DNA of 64,000 bases from Ardenticatenaceae bacterium (GTDB lineage: Bacteria > Chloroflexota > Anaerolineae > Promineifilales > Promineifilaceae), in NCBI GenBank assembly GCA_020634235.1, contig JACKCB010000002.1:1488001-1552000 (forward strand), read 5' to 3'. Within the stretch, counting starts at the first letter, position 1, and every line of letters starts with the position of its first letter. Position numbers and translations under genes: made by a program. Below the pieces are notes generated by a model. That model saw only the letters and a list, made by a program, of their open reading frames with translations. It was not told the origin of the DNA and ran no database searches. Of the stretch, positions 17,255 to 25,968 are shown one piece after another.

Positions 17255-17985
17255 GCCGGCGTCTCCTTATGGTAATAGGCCAGGGCCAGCTTGTGCACGG
17301 TCGTCTCGCGGCCATCCGCTTGCAGGATAGTGATGAAGTAGGGGGAGTAGCCAGTAACCCGGCCGGTGAGCTTCTCACCGTTCAACAAGACGAACTGGAG
17401 CACATCCCCGGCCGCCTGGCAAGCCGTCAGGTAATTCTGTTCATATTCGTCGATGCCTTCGGGCAGGCTGGCACGGCGGCGGCGGGTCCCGGCCGGGCGC
17501 TCCGATTCGTCCATCTGCTTAAAATCCGCCACCTTCTGATGATACTCACCCAACAACTGGCGTACTTCAACCAGGGTCAGCTCCTGAAGCGGCTTGCCGG
17601 CCGCCGCCACCAGGACCGTTTCATCATCCCCCACAATCCTGGCCAGGTTTAGCAGGTGTTCGATCTGTGTCGGCCGGGCCATGCGTTCGGGGCGGGCTGG
17701 CGCCTCCTTAGGCTCCTTCTTGGGCATGGGCTTGGGGGCCGGGTCTTCCGGCTCCGGCCGGGGCGCTTTGTCCTCCACCGCCCGGCGCGCCGGTGGGTCA
17801 GACTGAATCTTGATGTCCAATTCATCCACAAACAAGGCCCGGGCCAACCGGGCCAAATCCGCGATGCGCACCGGCTGTCCCTTCTCATACTCAATAATCG
17901 ATACCGCCGGAACACCCGACTTGCCGGCCAACTGCTGAACAGACAAGCCCCGCTTTTTTCGCAGTTTCCACAAATCTTCAGCCAT
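17251..17985 (-). CDS. XRE-type HTH / Hfq-like fusion protein
   Basis: 244 aa. Residues 5-55 are a clear XRE/HTH_3 domain (LRKKRGLSVQQLAGKSGVPA). A Pro/Lys/Glu-rich linker (60-105) and a helical part (106-156) follow. The C-terminal 65 residues read like Hfq: a helix, then FVLLNGEKLTGRVTGYSPYF (Sm1-like, compare IYLVNGIKLQGQIESFDQF in Hfq) and VHKLALAYY (Sm2-like). It may join DNA binding to RNA binding. The ATG has AAGGAT upstream. First gene of a two-gene operon with the smaller relative downstream. Confidence 0.65.
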   Translation of the reverse strand: MAEDLWKLRKKRGLSVQQLAGKSGVPAVSIIEYEKGQPVRIADLARLARALFVDELDIKIQSDPPARRAVEDKAPRPEPEDPAPKPMPKKEPKEAPARPERMARPTQIEHLLNLARIVGDDETVLVAAAGKPLQELTLVEVRQLLGEYHQKVADFKQMDESERPAGTRRRRASLPEGIDEYEQNYLTACQAAGDVLQFVLLNGEKLTGRVTGYSPYFITILQADGRETTVHKLALAYYHKETPA

Positions 17986-18285
17986 ATGTTATCCTTTGCG
18001 CAACAACAGGTTATTCTGACCACCTGAGCTTGCTGGTAGCTCGCAACATGGATTGCCGCAATCCCCGCCAGGCACACGGCACAACTCACGGCAACCCTGG
18101 GCCTGACAATGAGGTGGCCCACACAGTAACACAGCCCATTCTACCAGAAAACCGGCCGCGTTCATATCCCCGCGCTGGCGCCGGGCAGCATTCCTTGACG
18201 CCCATCTACCCTACCAATAAAATCCAGATAATTCTCTGGCCTTTCCAACCAATTCCCGAACCGCATCCCGGCCGGGTTCCACCCC
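17986..18285. other. Divergent intergenic region, no gene seen
   Basis: 300 bp between the divergent HTH/Hfq-like gene and the GH31 gene. It must hold both promoters, but I see no convincing -35/-10 pair, repeat or reading frame. Confidence 0.5.
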
Positions 18286-21000
18286 ATGGATACGACAATG
18301 ACCAACATACCCGCCCATTTTCAACTGAACACTTCCCCCGTCGCCCGGCCGGGAGCCACCATCACCGCCCCCCAGGTCCGCTTCACCCTGCTCACCGCCC
18401 GCCTCATCCGCCTGGAATACGTCCCGGCCGGGGCGGCCTTCACCAACCAGGCCAGCCAGGCCTTCTGGTTCCGCGACCAGCCAGAACCCGATTTTCAGGT
18501 TAGCTACGGTAACGATGGCGCCATCGACGTCACCACCCACTACCTGGCACTGCGCTACCGGCCGGGGCACACCCCCGGCTTCCGCCCCGACAGCCTCAGC
18601 ATCCACATCCACGCCACCAACACCACCTGGCACTACGGCGACCCCGACCACGGCAACCTGCGCGGCACCACCCGCACCCTGGACCAGGTCAGCGGCCATA
18701 CCCTGCTAGAACCCGGCCTGCTCTCGCGCCAGGGCTGGGTCGTCGTCGACGACTCGCACAGCCTGCTCTTCAACGATACCGGCTGGCTGGAACCGCGCCC
18801 CACCCCGGCCGGGGCGCTCGACCTCTACTTCTTCGGCTACGGCCACGACTACCAACAATGCCTCCACGACTACACCCTGGTCACCGGGCCGGTGCCCATG
18901 CTCCCCCGCTGGGCCTTGGGCAACTGGTGGAGCCGCTACTGGGCCTACACCCAGGAAGAGCTGATGAACCTCATGCGCGACTTCCGCCGCCACGAAGTGC
19001 CCCTCTCCGTCTGCATCATCGACATGGACTGGCACACCACCGAAACAGGCAACAGCAGCCGCGGCTGGACCGGCTACACCTGGAACAACGAACTCTTCCC
19101 CAACCCCGGCCGGTTCATCAACTGGCTGCACCGCCAGGGACTAAAAACCGCCCTCAACCTGCACCCCGCCGACGGCGTTCACCCCCACGAAGCACAGTAC
19201 AACGCCATGTGCCAGGCCATGGGCCAGGACCCGGCCGGGGGGCAGCCCATCCCCTTCAACATCGCCGATCCCCAATTTGCCCACGCCTACTTCACCCTCC
19301 TGCACCACCCCCGCGAAGCCGAAGGCGTCGACTTCTGGTGGACCGACTGGCAGCAAGGCGGCCAGACCACCCTACCCGGCCTGGACCCACTCTGGTGGCT
19401 AAACCACCTGCACTTCTACGATTTAGGGCGCGACGGCCACAAACGCCCCTTCATCTTCTCCCGCTGGGGTGGCCTGGGCAACCACCGCTACCCCATCGGC
19501 TTCTCCGGCGACACCTTCGTCAACTGGGAAACGCTCGCATTTCAGCCCTACTTCACCGCCAGCGCCGCCAACGTGGCCTACGGCTGGTGGAGCCACGACA
19601 TTGGCGGCCACATGTTTGGCATCGAGGACAGCGAATTATACACCCGCTGGGTACAGTTCGGCCTATGCAGCCCCATCCTGCGCCTGCACAGCACCAAGAA
19701 CGCCTACCACGAACGCCGCCCCTGGGGCTTCGACCGGGAAACCTTCCGCGTCACCCGCCAGGCCATGCAGTTGCGCCACGCCCTCATCCCCTACCTCTAC
19801 ACCCTGGCCTGGCAGAACCACACCGGCGGCATCGCCCCCATCCGCCCCATGTACCACGATTACCCCAACGCCCCCGAAGCATACCACTGCCCCCACCAAT
19901 ACACCTTTGGCCCCGACCTGCTGGCCGCCCCCTTCACCACACCGCGCGACCCGGATACGCGCCTCAGCCGGCAAGTGGTCTGGCTGCCCGCCATCCCCCC
20001 GGCCGGGGACGACCCCACCGCCGACAACCACTGGATTCACGCCTTCACCGGCCGCAGCTACGCCGGCGGCCACTGGCATGCCATCTACGGCACCCTGCAC
20101 GACATCCCCGTCTTCGCCCGGCCGGGGGCCATCATCCCCCTCAGCACCCTGCGCGGTTGGGGCGGCGTCGAAAACCCGGCCGAGATGACCATCGTCATCT
20201 TCCCCGGGGCCGACAACCAATTCAACCTGTACGAAGACGACGGCGAAACAACCGCCTACCAGCAAGGGGCCTACGCCCTGACCCCCTTTAGCCAGCAGTG
20301 GCAGCCGGGCGAACTCCAGTTCGACATCCGGCCGGCCACCGGCGACCTCACCCACCTGCCCAACCGGCGGCGCTACACCCTCCTCTTCCGCGGCATCCAC
20401 GAACCAACCGAAGTGCGCGTGCTGGTCGATGGCCTATCCCGGCCGGTCAACATCCTATACGACGAACCCACCTACACCCTACAGCTAGAACTGGACGATC
20501 TGCGCGCCGGCCAACACCTCAGCATCACCCTCAAAGACGAAAAGCTGCTGGCCCGCCACGACCCGCGCCCCGACCTGTGCCGCGACATGCTCCACGCCTT
20601 CCGGCTGGAAACTGGCACCAAAGCCGCCATCGCCGACCGGCTAAGCGACATCCTGGCCGATCCCCGCCTGCTCAACGATTACGCCATCCCCCTGGCCCCC
20701 GCCCACACCCGCGCCCTGCTAGAGACCATCCTACAAGCCGGCATCACCCACATCAAAAACGCCGGGCCAGAGGAGCGGCTGGTACTCTGGAACAGCCAGC
20801 AGCACCCGGCCGTGACCTATCGCCTGAACGCCTTCACCGAACTGCGCTGGCAAACCGACCGCCACTACCAGCCGGAGCAAGGCCTCGTTCCCACCGTCCA
20901 CATCCTCCCCCTGGCCCAGCTAAACGCCTATCACCGCTGGCAGCTCACCTTCAACTACGGCGATATCTTGTCCCTACCCTACGACGGCGTGAGCGAGTAA
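18286..21000 (+). CDS. Glycoside hydrolase family 31 (alpha-glucosidase-like)
   Basis: 904 aa. The GH31 barrel is shown by VPLSVCIIDMDWH, by the likely nucleophile Asp in VDFWWTDWQQG (near residue 354) and by the acid/base region GFSGDTFVNWE (near residue 408), followed by YGWWSHDIGGH. A beta-sandwich (DUF5110-like) and about 150 further residues follow. There is no signal peptide, so action is presumably on imported oligosaccharides. ATG 18286 is used; an ATG 12 bp later is possible. A dehydrogenase of the Gfo/Idh/MocA family follows after 22 bp. Confidence 0.9.
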   Translation: MDTTMTNIPAHFQLNTSPVARPGATITAPQVRFTLLTARLIRLEYVPAGAAFTNQASQAFWFRDQPEPDFQVSYGNDGAIDVTTHYLALRYRPGHTPGFRPDSLSIHIHATNTTWHYGDPDHGNLRGTTRTLDQVSGHTLLEPGLLSRQGWVVVDDSHSLLFNDTGWLEPRPTPAGALDLYFFGYGHDYQQCLHDYTLVTGPVPMLPRWALGNWWSRYWAYTQEELMNLMRDFRRHEVPLSVCIIDMDWHTTETGNSSRGWTGYTWNNELFPNPGRFINWLHRQGLKTALNLHPADGVHPHEAQYNAMCQAMGQDPAGGQPIPFNIADPQFAHAYFTLLHHPREAEGVDFWWTDWQQGGQTTLPGLDPLWWLNHLHFYDLGRDGHKRPFIFSRWGGLGNHRYPIGFSGDTFVNWETLAFQPYFTASAANVAYGWWSHDIGGHMFGIEDSELYTRWVQFGLCSPILRLHSTKNAYHERRPWGFDRETFRVTRQAMQLRHALIPYLYTLAWQNHTGGIAPIRPMYHDYPNAPEAYHCPHQYTFGPDLLAAPFTTPRDPDTRLSRQVVWLPAIPPAGDDPTADNHWIHAFTGRSYAGGHWHAIYGTLHDIPVFARPGAIIPLSTLRGWGGVENPAEMTIVIFPGADNQFNLYEDDGETTAYQQGAYALTPFSQQWQPGELQFDIRPATGDLTHLPNRRRYTLLFRGIHEPTEVRVLVDGLSRPVNILYDEPTYTLQLELDDLRAGQHLSITLKDEKLLARHDPRPDLCRDMLHAFRLETGTKAAIADRLSDILADPRLLNDYAIPLAPAHTRALLETILQAGITHIKNAGPEERLVLWNSQQHPAVTYRLNAFTELRWQTDRHYQPEQGLVPTVHILPLAQLNAYHRWQLTFNYGDILSLPYDGVSE

Positions 21001-21022
21001 CTGAAAACTCGCAGGAGTTACC

Positions 21023-22009
21023 ATGAGAAACACAATTCGCTGGGGCCTGCTCTCCACAGCCAACATCAACCGCCGGCTCATCCCAGCCATCCGCGCCTCG
21101 CAGCGCGGCGAACTGGTGGCTGTGGCCAGCCGCAGCCAGGCCAGCGCCAACCAATACGCCGCCACCTGGGCCATTCCCCACGCCTTTGGCAGCTACGAGG
21201 CAATGCTGGCCTCAGATGAGATCGACGCGGTGTACATCGGCCTGCCCAACCACCTGCACGCCCACTGGAGCATCAGGGCCATGGAATTGGGCAAGCACGT
21301 GCTGTGCGAAAAGCCCTTTGCCCTCACCCTGGACGAAGTGGAGGCCATGATCGCCACCGCCCACGCCACCGGCCGGGTCCTGGCCGAAGCCTTCATGTAC
21401 CGCCACCACCCCCAAACCAAAATCGTCGGCGACTGGGTGCGCACCGGCCGGCTAGGCGACATCAGCCTGGTGCGCGGCATCTTCAACTTCGCCTTTACCA
21501 GCCGCGACAACATCCGCCTGGTGCCCGAATGGGGCGGCGGCTGCCTGTGGGATGTGGGCATCTACCCCCTCAGCTTCGCCCAATTTGTCATGGGCGGCCC
21601 ACCGGAGTGGGTGAGCGGGGCACAGTGGCTGGGCGAGAGCGGCGTCGACGAGACATTTGCCGGCCAGATGGTCTACCCTGGCGGCCGGCTGGCCCAAATC
21701 GCCAGCGCCTTCCGTACCCCGTTCCAAACCTACTTCGAGGTCATTGGCACAGCCGGGCGGCTCTATTTGAACAAGCCATTTGTGGGGCTTGAAGAAAACC
21801 GGCAGCTTCTGTTCTACCCGGCCGGGGGCGACCCCCAAGAAATCCCCGTGCCCGAACAAGCGCTGTACGCCGGCGAGGTCGCCGACATGCACGCCGCCAT
21901 TCTCGACGGCCAGCCCCCCTACCTCACCCTGGCCGAAACCCGCAACCACATCCGGACCTGCCTGGCCCTCTACCAATCCGCCCGCACCCGCCAGACGGTC
22001 GCCCTATAA
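21023..22009 (+). CDS. Gfo/Idh/MocA-family NAD(P)-dependent oxidoreductase
   Basis: 328 aa. The N-terminal Rossmann fold (WGLLSTANINRRLIPAI), the conserved HVLCEKPFA segment with the catalytic-type Lys, and the C-terminal alpha/beta domain are all present. Members oxidise or reduce sugars and inositols. Linkage to the GH31 gene suggests a carbohydrate-derived substrate. GCAGGAG lies 7 nt before the ATG. Confidence 0.88.
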   Translation: MRNTIRWGLLSTANINRRLIPAIRASQRGELVAVASRSQASANQYAATWAIPHAFGSYEAMLASDEIDAVYIGLPNHLHAHWSIRAMELGKHVLCEKPFALTLDEVEAMIATAHATGRVLAEAFMYRHHPQTKIVGDWVRTGRLGDISLVRGIFNFAFTSRDNIRLVPEWGGGCLWDVGIYPLSFAQFVMGGPPEWVSGAQWLGESGVDETFAGQMVYPGGRLAQIASAFRTPFQTYFEVIGTAGRLYLNKPFVGLEENRQLLFYPAGGDPQEIPVPEQALYAGEVADMHAAILDGQPPYLTLAETRNHIRTCLALYQSARTRQTVAL

Positions 22010-22052
22010 CCGCCGCTGAACGCCAGTACCTAACGCCAATCACGGACTGACC

Positions 22053-23744
22053 ATGCCCTACAACGTCTACCTGGAAATGAACCCGGCCGGGACCACCCTG
22101 GCCCACATCCCCGAACTACCCGGCCTCTGCTTGCGCGGCGACAGCCAGGAAGCAGCCCTGGCCGCCCTGCCCCAGGCCATCGACAGCTACTTCCAATGGC
22201 TGCAGCAGCATGGCGAGCCACTGCCCAGGCCCGACACCATCACCTGGCAGGTGGTTGAAACCATCCACGACTTCGGCCCCTTCCAGCGCGGCGACAAAGC
22301 GGCCCTGTTCGCCGCCGACAAAGCCCCGCTCAGCCGCGAAGCGCTGGAAACCCATCTGCGCTACGCCGGCTACGGCCGGGCCGACCTGCTGGCCCTCACC
22401 CGGCATTTGCCCGAACAACTGCTGGAATGGCAGCCCAACGACCAAACCATGAGCATCCGCCAGATTCTGAGCCACGTTGGCGGCAGCGCCCAATGGTACG
22501 TTTCCCGCCTGGTCGAGGCCGAGACCCTACCCCCCGAATGGGAGCATGACGACGAACTGGGCGTCTTCGATTTCCTGGCTTTGCAGCAGCGTACTGTGTC
22601 GCAGCGGCTGCGCCAGCTCACCGAGGAGGAGTTGGTCCAGGTCACCTTTCCGGCCATGTGGAGCTACCACCCCGACGAGATGTGGACGGCGCGCAAGGCG
22701 CTGCGCCGCCTGGTGGAGCATGAACTGGAGCACGTCGCCCAGGTGCGCCAGGTGCTGGCCCAATGGCGGGCTCACTTCCTGGCCCACCTGGCCGCCGAAC
22801 GGGCTGAGCTGCTGTTCCTGCTCATTGGGCTGGATGAGGAGACGCTGGCATCCCGGCCGGTGTTCGATAACAGCAGCGCCAAAGAGCTGCTGGCCCACAT
22901 CGCCGCCTGGGACACGCTGCACACCGGCCGCATCCGCCTGGCCGCCCAGGGGCGCGCCGCCGAAATCCCCAGCCTGGTACTAGACGAGTACAACGCCCAG
23001 CTACAGGCCCAGCACCAGGGCTGGCCCCTGGCCGAAGCGCTGGCCGTATTCACCACCGCCCGCCAGGAATTCCTAAACACACTGGCCGGACTAAGCGATG
23101 AGGAACTGCACCGGCCGGTGACCCTGCCCAATGGCGACACAACCAGCATACGCACCTGGGGCCTGTGGCGCACCCGCCACGACGCCGCCCACGCCGCCGA
23201 TCTGCAAGCCTGGCGGAAGCAGCAGCAGTTCGCGCCGGCTGTAGGCCCCAAGGCGCTGCTGCTGGCCGCCTTGCAAGCCAGCCGCGCGGAAATGGCGACC
23301 CTGGCGGCGCTGCTCTCCCCGGCCGGGCAAACAACCCACCCCCTCATCAATACCTGGACGCTCAAAGACATCGTCGGCCACCTGGCCGACTGGGAAGCCT
23401 ACGGGGCAGCCGTGCTGCAAGCCGGCCGGCTGCTGCCCATGGGCTACGACGAGGACGACGACCGCTGGAATGCCGCCCACGCCGCCACCCGCGCCACCCA
23501 GTCATGGGGCCAGGTATGGAGCGATTTTCAGGCCGCGCGCCAGGCGCTGCTGGCCCACATCATCCCCCTGGCACCCAATGGCCTGGCCACCCTACTGCCA
23601 GATGAGCGCGGCGCAGGTGTCAGCATCTACAACTGGGTCCTATCCTTTTTGGAGCATGAACGGGAACATGCCCTGGCCATGCGCGCGGCGCTAATGCCCC
23701 ACTTGCCAGAACGGCTGCGCCAGCCCCCGGCCGGGGCCACCTAA
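22053..23744 (+). CDS. Fusion of a HicB-like domain with three DinB-like domains
   Basis: 563 aa. Residues 1-60 (YNVYLEMNPAGTTLAHIPEL ... AIDSYFQWLQ) look like the HicB/UPF0150 antitoxin fold. Three DinB/ClbS-type four-helix units then follow at about 85-245, 250-395 and 402-555, each with its own helix-turn pattern (MSIRQILSHVGGSAQWY, SAKELLAHIAAWDTLH, TLKDIVGHLADWEAYG). No HicA toxin is adjacent. Function unknown; a thiol-dependent or protective enzyme is one possibility. Ends in the palindrome CCCCGGCCGGGG. Confidence 0.7.
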   Translation: MPYNVYLEMNPAGTTLAHIPELPGLCLRGDSQEAALAALPQAIDSYFQWLQQHGEPLPRPDTITWQVVETIHDFGPFQRGDKAALFAADKAPLSREALETHLRYAGYGRADLLALTRHLPEQLLEWQPNDQTMSIRQILSHVGGSAQWYVSRLVEAETLPPEWEHDDELGVFDFLALQQRTVSQRLRQLTEEELVQVTFPAMWSYHPDEMWTARKALRRLVEHELEHVAQVRQVLAQWRAHFLAHLAAERAELLFLLIGLDEETLASRPVFDNSSAKELLAHIAAWDTLHTGRIRLAAQGRAAEIPSLVLDEYNAQLQAQHQGWPLAEALAVFTTARQEFLNTLAGLSDEELHRPVTLPNGDTTSIRTWGLWRTRHDAAHAADLQAWRKQQQFAPAVGPKALLLAALQASRAEMATLAALLSPAGQTTHPLINTWTLKDIVGHLADWEAYGAAVLQAGRLLPMGYDEDDDRWNAAHAATRATQSWGQVWSDFQAARQALLAHIIPLAPNGLATLLPDERGAGVSIYNWVLSFLEHEREHALAMRAALMPHLPERLRQPPAGAT

Positions 23745-23805
23745 CCGGGCAAACAAAGCACTGTGGGAATTGGCCCGTAACCGCCCACAGCAATCCCAAA
23801 GCACC

Positions 23806-23910
23806 CTATTTGCGGCGGCGCAGCAGCACATAAGCCACAGCCCCCGCCGTAGCCAGGCCAATGCCCAAAAAGACACTCAATATCCCCACTTCAAGCAAAC
23901 CAATTGACAT
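23806..23910 (-). CDS. 34-residue membrane peptide of the carboxylase operon
   Basis: ATG at 23910 lies 4 nt after the stop of the biotin carrier gene, and GAGGTGG inside the end of that gene provides a well-placed ribosome-binding site. The peptide begins MSIGLLEVGILSVFLG, is one hydrophobic helix from about residue 8 to 30, and ends in RRRK, so the C-terminus should be cytoplasmic. No family recognised. By position it could anchor or regulate the carboxylase, as small membrane subunits do in sodium-pumping decarboxylases, but that is inference. Confidence 0.65.
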   Translation of the reverse strand: MSIGLLEVGILSVFLGIGLATAGAVAYVLLRRRK

Positions 23911-23914
23911 AAGA

Positions 23915-24412
23915 TTACACCACCTCTACCAACATATCCCCCCGCGCCACACTCTGCTGCGGCACGACCAAGACCGTACTTACCGTGCCCATCATGGGAG
24001 CACGGATCTCATTCTCCATTTTCATCGCCTCCAGAACCAGCAATATCTGGCCAGCTTCCACCTGTTCCCCCGGCCGCACCAGCACCCGTGTAATCAGGCC
24101 AGGAATGGGGGCCTTCACGCGGCCATCGCCGCTGCGCGGCGGCTGCGTTGTGGCATCCATATCTCGCACCTCAATCTGGTGTAGGCCACCATAAGCCCGC
24201 AGCCAGCTCAGCTCCTGGTTAAACACCACCTCATAAGGACGCGAGTTCACCACCATCCACTCCACGGCATCGGCCATGAAGCGCATGTCGGGAATAAACA
24301 CCTCCACCGCTTCCCCATTCACCACCGCCGTAACAGTATGTTCCTGCGCATGGCGCAGCGCCAGGTCTACTTCAAATGTATGTCCTTCAATGGTTACTGT
24401 GAGAAGAGTCAT
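23915..24412 (-). CDS. Biotin carboxyl carrier protein
   Basis: 165 aa. The C-terminal biotinyl domain has EAMKMEN with the biotinylated lysine, preceded by APIPGLITRVLVRPGEQVEA. The N-terminal 85 residues are a separate beta-rich region, as in acyl-CoA carboxylase alpha chains, which here are split into two genes. Starts 18 bp after the biotin carboxylase gene. Confidence 0.92.
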   Translation of the reverse strand: MTLLTVTIEGHTFEVDLALRHAQEHTVTAVVNGEAVEVFIPDMRFMADAVEWMVVNSRPYEVVFNQELSWLRAYGGLHQIEVRDMDATTQPPRSGDGRVKAPIPGLITRVLVRPGEQVEAGQILLVLEAMKMENEIRAPMMGTVSTVLVVPQQSVARGDMLVEVV

Positions 24413-24430
24413 GTTGAATTACTCCTGGGC

Positions 24431-25912
24431 TTACTGCGGCAGCCGGCGGCTGCTGCGATGCCAATTGCTGTTTGTGCGCTCCGGCACAGAAGGCATAAAA
24501 AGCTGGCTGCGTCGCTGGTACAAGATAGCCGCAATCACCGCCATATCGCGGAGGTAAGTGTTAGATACCGGCTCCTGGGCAAAAGGATGAACCAGAAAGC
24601 TGGTGCTGTAGCGGCCGGCAACAAACTCCGGCGAGCGCACAACCTGCTGCAGCAGGGAGACGTTGGTGGCCGGCCCAACCAGTTTGAAATCTTCCAGCGC
24701 GCAGCGCAAGCGCCAGGTACAGGTATCGCGGTCTGGCCCCCACACAGTTAGCTTGGCAATGAGCGGATCATACGCCTCCGGGATGTCGCAGTTGCAGTAG
24801 ATGTAGGTGTCGGTGCGAAGGCCCATGCCGCCGGGCAGCCGGACCATCAGCACCCGGCCGGGGCTGGCCATGAAGCGCCGCCACGGATCCTCTGCCCGTA
24901 CCCGGCACAACATCGCCCAACCATCCAGCTTCACATCCGCCTGGGTCATCCGCAGCGGTTCACCCGCCGCCAGGCGGATTTGCGCCTGTATCAGGTCAAC
25001 ACCGGTGATCACCTCCGTCAGGGGGTGTTCTACCTGGATGCGCGCCTTGAATTCGCTGAAGTAGAACTGGCCGGCCTCATCCACCAGGAACTCCACCGTG
25101 CCCGCATTTTGGTAACCAAACAGGCGGGCCAGCGCCACCGCCGTTTGCCACAGCTCTTCCCGCTGCGCATCGTTAAGGCAGGGTGCCGGCGCTTCTTCCA
25201 CCACTTTCTGGTTGCTGTACTGCACCGAGCCTTCGCGGTCACCCAGGTGAATCATATGGCCGTATTTGTCGGCCAGAATCTGCACCCCTACCTGGTGCGC
25301 CGGGACAATCGCCTTCTCCAGGTAGAGGCGCTGCTCGCCAAACACCGTCTTGGACTGCGCACGTGCGCGGCGCACGGTTTCTACCAGGCTGTCAGCGGAG
25401 CGAATGAGCCGTTCGCCCGGTCCCCGGCCGCCGCTGCACGACTTGACAACCAGGGGGTAGCCCATTTCCTCGGCGGTGGCTTGCAAGGCCTCCCACTCAT
25501 CGTCACCAAAGGAGCGCTCAGAATGGGTCAGGGTGGGGAACCCGGCCGCGCGCGCCTTCTGCTGGGCGTTGATTTTGTAGCGCACGTTTTGCACCACCCC
25601 GGCCGGGGGGCCAATGAAAGCGATCCCCGCTGCCTCACAAGCATGAATAAAATCCGCCTGCTCGGCCAGAAAACCATAGCCAGGATGAATGGCCTCCGCC
25701 CCACATTCACGGGCAATACGCAGCACGTTGGCCTGGTCCATGAACCCGGCCGGGGTATCCAGCAGCACACACTCATCCGCCAGCCGCACGTGCAGCGAAG
25801 CCATATCCGGCGCTTCATACAGCGCCACCGCCAGAATCCCCATCTCGCGGCACGCCCGAATAATCCGCACCGCAATCTCCCCCCGATTAGCAATCAGAAT
25901 CTTCTTAAACAT
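24431..25912 (-). CDS. Biotin carboxylase subunit with altered active-site residues
   Basis: 493 aa with the three ATP-grasp domains of biotin carboxylase (start MFKKILIANRGEIAVRIIRA; IQVEHPLTEVITGVDLIQAQ). It should carboxylate the carrier protein using ATP and bicarbonate. Several conserved pocket residues differ: the glycine-rich loop reads SCSGGRGPGER instead of a GGGGxGM form, the usual EMNTR is EFKAR (Asn to Lys at a metal-binding position), and RRHQK is YSNQK. Activity or nucleotide handling may therefore be unusual. The middle gene of the carboxylase operon. Confidence 0.88.
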   Translation of the reverse strand: MFKKILIANRGEIAVRIIRACREMGILAVALYEAPDMASLHVRLADECVLLDTPAGFMDQANVLRIARECGAEAIHPGYGFLAEQADFIHACEAAGIAFIGPPAGVVQNVRYKINAQQKARAAGFPTLTHSERSFGDDEWEALQATAEEMGYPLVVKSCSGGRGPGERLIRSADSLVETVRRARAQSKTVFGEQRLYLEKAIVPAHQVGVQILADKYGHMIHLGDREGSVQYSNQKVVEEAPAPCLNDAQREELWQTAVALARLFGYQNAGTVEFLVDEAGQFYFSEFKARIQVEHPLTEVITGVDLIQAQIRLAAGEPLRMTQADVKLDGWAMLCRVRAEDPWRRFMASPGRVLMVRLPGGMGLRTDTYIYCNCDIPEAYDPLIAKLTVWGPDRDTCTWRLRCALEDFKLVGPATNVSLLQQVVRSPEFVAGRYSTSFLVHPFAQEPVSNTYLRDMAVIAAILYQRRSQLFMPSVPERTNSNWHRSSRRLPQ

Positions 25913-25968
25913 TATCGTACACCTTGCCAGCGTCTAAGGGTTTCACTTTGTCATTCCAAATACACAGG

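Noticed and set aside
18858..20291. A 477-codon frame inside the GH31 gene
   Set aside because: Composition is Pro/Arg/His-rich with no domain; the GH31 frame covers the same DNA with clear catalytic motifs.
22053..22235. HicAB toxin-antitoxin module
   Set aside because: The HicB-like segment is fused to DinB-like domains, and no HicA-like double-stranded-RNA-binding toxin is adjacent.
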